Source: Terriglobales bacterium (GTDB lineage: Bacteria > Acidobacteriota > Terriglobia > Terriglobales > Acidobacteriaceae). Taken from it: a DNA stretch of 64,000 bases. Below are positions 59,964 to 64,000 of this stretch, piece after piece. Below the pieces are notes generated by a model. It saw nothing but the letters and a program-made list of their open reading frames with translations, was not told the origin of the DNA and ran no database searches. The stretch is taken from contig JAICWP010000010.1 in assembly GCA_025934735.1 (NCBI GenBank), forward strand, positions 124,001-188,000, given 5' to 3'. Each line of letters starts with the position of its first letter. Position 1 is the first letter of the stretch. The translations under genes were made by a program, and so were the position numbers.

Positions 59964-61961
59964 ATGGAAGATGTCTCTGGTAGTAGTTCCACCATCCCAC
60001 AGATGAGATTTGGCAAGATTGATGACCTGAAGAGCCGGGTCATGGTGGCCGTGGATGCGGCCCGCAAGTTCCTTTTCTCCCAGCAAACCGAGGAAGGCTA
60101 CTGGTGCGGTGAACTGGAAGCCGACACCACGCTGGAATCCGATTACATCCTGCTGCACACGCTGCTGGGCACCGGCAAGCCGGAGCGGATGGCCAAGGCT
60201 GCCCGCTACGTTTTGCAGCACCAGAACCAGGACGGCGGCTGGGGAATTTATGCCGGCGGACCTTCCAACGTAAGCGCCACGGTGAAGGCCTATTTCGGGC
60301 TGAAGCTGGCGGGCTATAGTGCCGACCATCCAGCGCTGGCGCGGGCGCGGCAACGCATTGCCGAACTGGGTGGCGTGACCGCCATTAATACGTTCACCAA
60401 GATTTACCTGTGCTTCTTCGGGCAGTACGACTACGACGCAGTGCCGGCCATTCCCCCGGAGATCGTGCTGTTTCCAAACTGGTTCTGGTTCAATATTTAC
60501 GAAATTTCCTCGTGGTCGCGGGCCATCCTGATCCCACTTTCCATCGCCTACGCCAAGAAGCCGTTCAAGAAGATCCCGGCGGAAATGGGTATTCAGGAGC
60601 TATTTCCTAACGGCAGCATGCGGGGGGTGAACCTGCACCTGCGCTGGTCGCAGAAGCTGGTGAGCTGGCGGAACTTCTTCCTGGCGGCCGATACGCTGAC
60701 CCACTGGCTGGAACGCATTCACATTCGGCCGCTGCGCTCTATTGCGCTGCGCGCCGCCGAGGAGTGGATGCTGGAACGCTTTGAGATGAGCGATGGGCTA
60801 GGCGCCATCTATCCCGGCATCATGAATTCCATCATCGCGCTGCGCTGCCTGGGCTACTCGGTAGATGACCCGCAATTCATCCGCGCCATGGACGAGTTCG
60901 AGAAGCTCGGAATCGAAGAAGAGGAAACCTTCCGCATGCAGCCCTGCATGTCGCCGGTGTGGGACACGGCTTACGCGCTTTTTGCCCTGGGCGAGAGCGG
61001 GGTGCCGCGCAGCGAGCCGCGCATGATCAAGGCGGCGGACTGGATCCTGCAGAAGCAAGTGACGCACAAGGGCGACTGGGCCTTCAAGAACAAAAAGGGC
61101 CAGCCCGGAGGCTGGTACTTCGAGTTCAACAACGAGTTCTACCCGGACGTGGACGACACCGCCATGGTCAACCTCGGGCTGAGCTGGGTGGAGCATCCCA
61201 ACGGCCGCTACCAGTATGAGACGGTGCAGCGGGCCATCGCCTGGGTGCTCTCCATGCAGTGCAAGAACGGGGGCTTCGCTTCCTTCGACAAAGACAATGA
61301 CCGCATGGTGTTCCAGCACATTCCATTCGCCGACCACAACGCTATGCTCGATCCGCCCACGGTGGACATCACCGGGCGGGTTCTGGAGATGCTGGCCAGC
61401 TACGGGTACACGCGCGAGGACCCGGTGGTGAAGAAGGCCATCCAGTTCATCAAGCAGGAGCAGGAAGCGGATGGCTCGTGGTTTGGGCGCTGGGGGGTTA
61501 ACTACATCTACGGCACCATGCAGGTGCTGCGCGGGCTGGAAGCGATGGAAGTGGACAATCACGAGCCCATGGTGCAGCACGCGGCGGAGTGGCTGCGCTC
61601 CATCCAGAACCCCGACGGGGGCTGGGGTGAGACTTGCGGTTCCTACGACGATGCGACCTCGAAGGGCATCGGGCCCAGCACGCCTTCGCAGACGGCCTGG
61701 GCAGTACTAGGGTTGCTGGCCGTGGGCGACACACGCAGCGATTCCGTGGCTCGCGGCATCGCTTACCTATTGAGGACGCAGAAAAAGGAAGGCTCCTGGG
61801 ATGAGCCCTACTACACCGGAACAGGGTTCCCGCGGGTGTTCTACCTGATGTACCACCTGTACCGGCAGTATTTCCCGTTGCTGGCGCTGACCACGTATTC
61901 CAAGGTGCTGGCAGGAACGCAGGAAGCAGGGTTGGGAGCACGGGCTCTTACCACGATGTAA
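59964..61961 (+). CDS. shc: Squalene-hopene cyclase
   Basis: A 665-residue membrane-associated triterpene cyclase that converts squalene to hopene. The acid motif DVDDTAMV places the catalytic aspartates at 395, 397 and 398; several QW-like motifs follow the (alpha/alpha) barrel (QNQDGGWGIY, QKKEGSWDEPYYTGTGFP, QNPDGGWGE). MRFGKIDDLKSRVMVAVDAA begins the N-terminal part. ATG 59964 is four bases after the ispH stop, so the frame extending back to 59901 is not used. Core gene of the hopanoid cluster. Confidence 0.96.
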   Translation: MEDVSGSSSTIPQMRFGKIDDLKSRVMVAVDAARKFLFSQQTEEGYWCGELEADTTLESDYILLHTLLGTGKPERMAKAARYVLQHQNQDGGWGIYAGGPSNVSATVKAYFGLKLAGYSADHPALARARQRIAELGGVTAINTFTKIYLCFFGQYDYDAVPAIPPEIVLFPNWFWFNIYEISSWSRAILIPLSIAYAKKPFKKIPAEMGIQELFPNGSMRGVNLHLRWSQKLVSWRNFFLAADTLTHWLERIHIRPLRSIALRAAEEWMLERFEMSDGLGAIYPGIMNSIIALRCLGYSVDDPQFIRAMDEFEKLGIEEEETFRMQPCMSPVWDTAYALFALGESGVPRSEPRMIKAADWILQKQVTHKGDWAFKNKKGQPGGWYFEFNNEFYPDVDDTAMVNLGLSWVEHPNGRYQYETVQRAIAWVLSMQCKNGGFASFDKDNDRMVFQHIPFADHNAMLDPPTVDITGRVLEMLASYGYTREDPVVKKAIQFIKQEQEADGSWFGRWGVNYIYGTMQVLRGLEAMEVDNHEPMVQHAAEWLRSIQNPDGGWGETCGSYDDATSKGIGPSTPSQTAWAVLGLLAVGDTRSDSVARGIAYLLRTQKKEGSWDEPYYTGTGFPRVFYLMYHLYRQYFPLLALTTYSKVLAGTQEAGLGARALTTM

Positions 61962-62052
61962 ACGGAGTAGCCGGTTGGTAGCTGGTAGTTGGACGCGATT
62001 GCACGAGCTACTAACACCAGCTACTCAGCCAGCAGCTAGTCAAAGGAGACGA

Positions 62053-63170
<1,118 letters not shown>

Positions 63171-63174
<4 letters not shown>

Positions 63175-63599
63175 GCGGCAGGGAAGCAGGGCACCAGCCC
63201 GCAGCCGAGGCGGACACACTCGAGGTGGTTCCGGGCAAAAACCGGGAAAACCTGGAAGGCTGGGTGCCGGAACTGGCCCAGGTGGAGGAGTTGCGGGCGG
63301 CGCTGGAGCAGGCCTTCGACTACCGCGGCGACGTGCTGATCACGCGCAAGGACGGCAGCACGGTGGAGGGCTACGTCTTCGACCGCCGCAGCGGACGCAA
63401 TCTGGAAGATTCCTGCGTGCGCATCCTGCCCAAGAACGGAGGCGGGAAGGTATCCGTCAGCTATGCCGAGATCGCCGCCCTGGCGTTCACCGGGCGGGAT
63501 ATGGCGGCGGGCAAGAGCTGGGAAACCTGGGTCCGCCAGTACTGGGAAAAGCGCGCGGCGGGCGAGCACATTTCTCTGCACCCGGAAGAGCTGGAATAG
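63171..63599 (+). CDS. Conserved protein of unknown function in the hopanoid cluster
   Basis: A 142-residue soluble protein from GTG 63171, which overlaps the hpnH stop (GTGA). The sequence LEGWVPELAQVEELRAALEQ, FDYRGDVLITRKDGSTVEGY, then VRILPKNGGGKVSVSYAEIA and AGKSWETWVRQYWEKRA suggests a small beta-barrel-like centre flanked by helices. I do not recognise the family. Its coupling to hpnH and position before hpnA argue for a role in hopanoid side-chain work, perhaps as a scaffold or regulator; no catalytic residues are evident. Confidence 0.8.
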
Positions 63600-63612
63600 C
63601 GCCTCACAGTCC

Positions 63613-64000
63613 ATGAAGGCGTTGGTCACAGGAGCTACGGGGTTCGTCGGCAGTCACGTGGCGCGTTGGTTGGCCGACCAGGGAGCCGAGCTTCGCCTTC
63701 TAGTCCGCCCCACGAGTCTCACGGCCAATCTTGAAGGCATAACGGGAGAGCGGGTAAGCGGCGACCTGCGCGAGCCGGAATCGTTGCGCAATGCCATGGC
63801 GGGATGCGAGGCGGTGTTTCATGTGGCCGCCGATTACCGGCTATGGACACGGGATCCGCAGGAAATGTACCGGTCAAACGTGGAGGGTACCCGCAACATC
63901 ATCGCCCTCGCGCAACAAACGGGCGTGCGGCGAGTTATTTACACCAGCAGCGTGGCGACCATGGGGTTCAGCTCGAACGGGCACCTGGCGGATGAGAGCT
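63613..64000 (+). CDS. hpnA: Hopanoid-associated sugar epimerase HpnA, partial
   Basis: The first 129 residues of an NAD-dependent short-chain (extended) dehydrogenase, cut at the window edge. KALVTGATGFVGSHVARWLA is the Rossmann motif; FHVAADYRLWTRDPQEMYRS and NVEGTRNIIALAQQTGVRRV are characteristic of HpnA. ATG 63613 is 13 bases after the preceding stop. HpnA is found in most hopanoid clusters, and its exact step is still debated. Confidence 0.92.
   Translation, partial: MKALVTGATGFVGSHVARWLADQGAELRLLVRPTSLTANLEGITGERVSGDLREPESLRNAMAGCEAVFHVAADYRLWTRDPQEMYRSNVEGTRNIIALAQQTGVRRVIYTSSVATMGFSSNGHLADES

Overview
The window is a dense, GC-rich bacterial chromosome segment with no rRNA, tRNA, CRISPR array, transposase or phage gene that I could recognise. 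The gene content (type-B succinate dehydrogenase, Tol-Pal system, hopanoid genes, pyruvoyl-dependent arginine decarboxylase, many small secreted proteins of unknown function, and interspersed palindromic repeats) fits a Gram-negative soil bacterium of the Acidobacteriota, probably a Koribacter-like member of the Terriglobia. That placement is inference from gene content, not from a marker gene.

Layout. (1) 1-7587, minus strand: a tightly coupled operon that joins a formate-dehydrogenase-like molybdoenzyme, a sulfhydrogenase beta-like ferredoxin protein, a truncated sulfhydrogenase gamma-like flavoprotein, and the HyfB, HycE and HyfC parts of a group 4 membrane-bound [NiFe]-hydrogenase. It runs off the left edge. 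(2) 7777-14846: an RsbW-like kinase, small secreted proteins, a CocE-type hydrolase, a class C beta-lactamase-like hydrolase and a LeuB/TtuC-like dehydrogenase. (3) 14999-18990: a polyamine island with pyruvoyl arginine decarboxylase, agmatine deiminase, N-carbamoylputrescine amidase and a deoxyhypusine-synthase-like enzyme, predicted to lead from arginine to putrescine and beyond. (4) 19136-23817: secreted proteins, two cyclophilins, an M19 dipeptidase and a DUF5715 protein. (5) 24157-27589: sdhCAB. (6) 28090-30855: RdgB and small secreted proteins. (7) 31050-34614: arsR-ACR3-arsC and a Tat-exported multicopper oxidase. (8) 34995-37137: an AT-richer TadE/TadE/TadG pilus-protein islet flanked by a short duplication. 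(9) 37263-51072: SAM hydrolase, a cupin diverging from a winged-helix/TPR regulator, a beta-propeller lipoprotein, a penicillin acylase/TlpA/sugar-porter/AsmA-like run, a glycosyltransferase, a long tandem-repeat tract and small hydrophilic proteins. (10) 51170-56365: tolQ-tolR-tolA-tolB-pal-cpoB. (11) 56570-58846: two very small proteins and recN. (12) 58952-64000: ispH, squalene-hopene cyclase, hpnH, an unknown conserved gene and the start of hpnA, forming an isoprenoid/hopanoid run.

The most unusual content is the hydrogenase operon, which has three separate departures from its relatives: a displaced Cys in the molybdenum site, a gamma subunit cut off halfway, and a Glu-to-Gln change in the proton-channel subunit. 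The other is a set of interspersed palindromic elements whose stems change in compensating pairs. One copy lies in frame inside hyfB and another supplies a stop codon.
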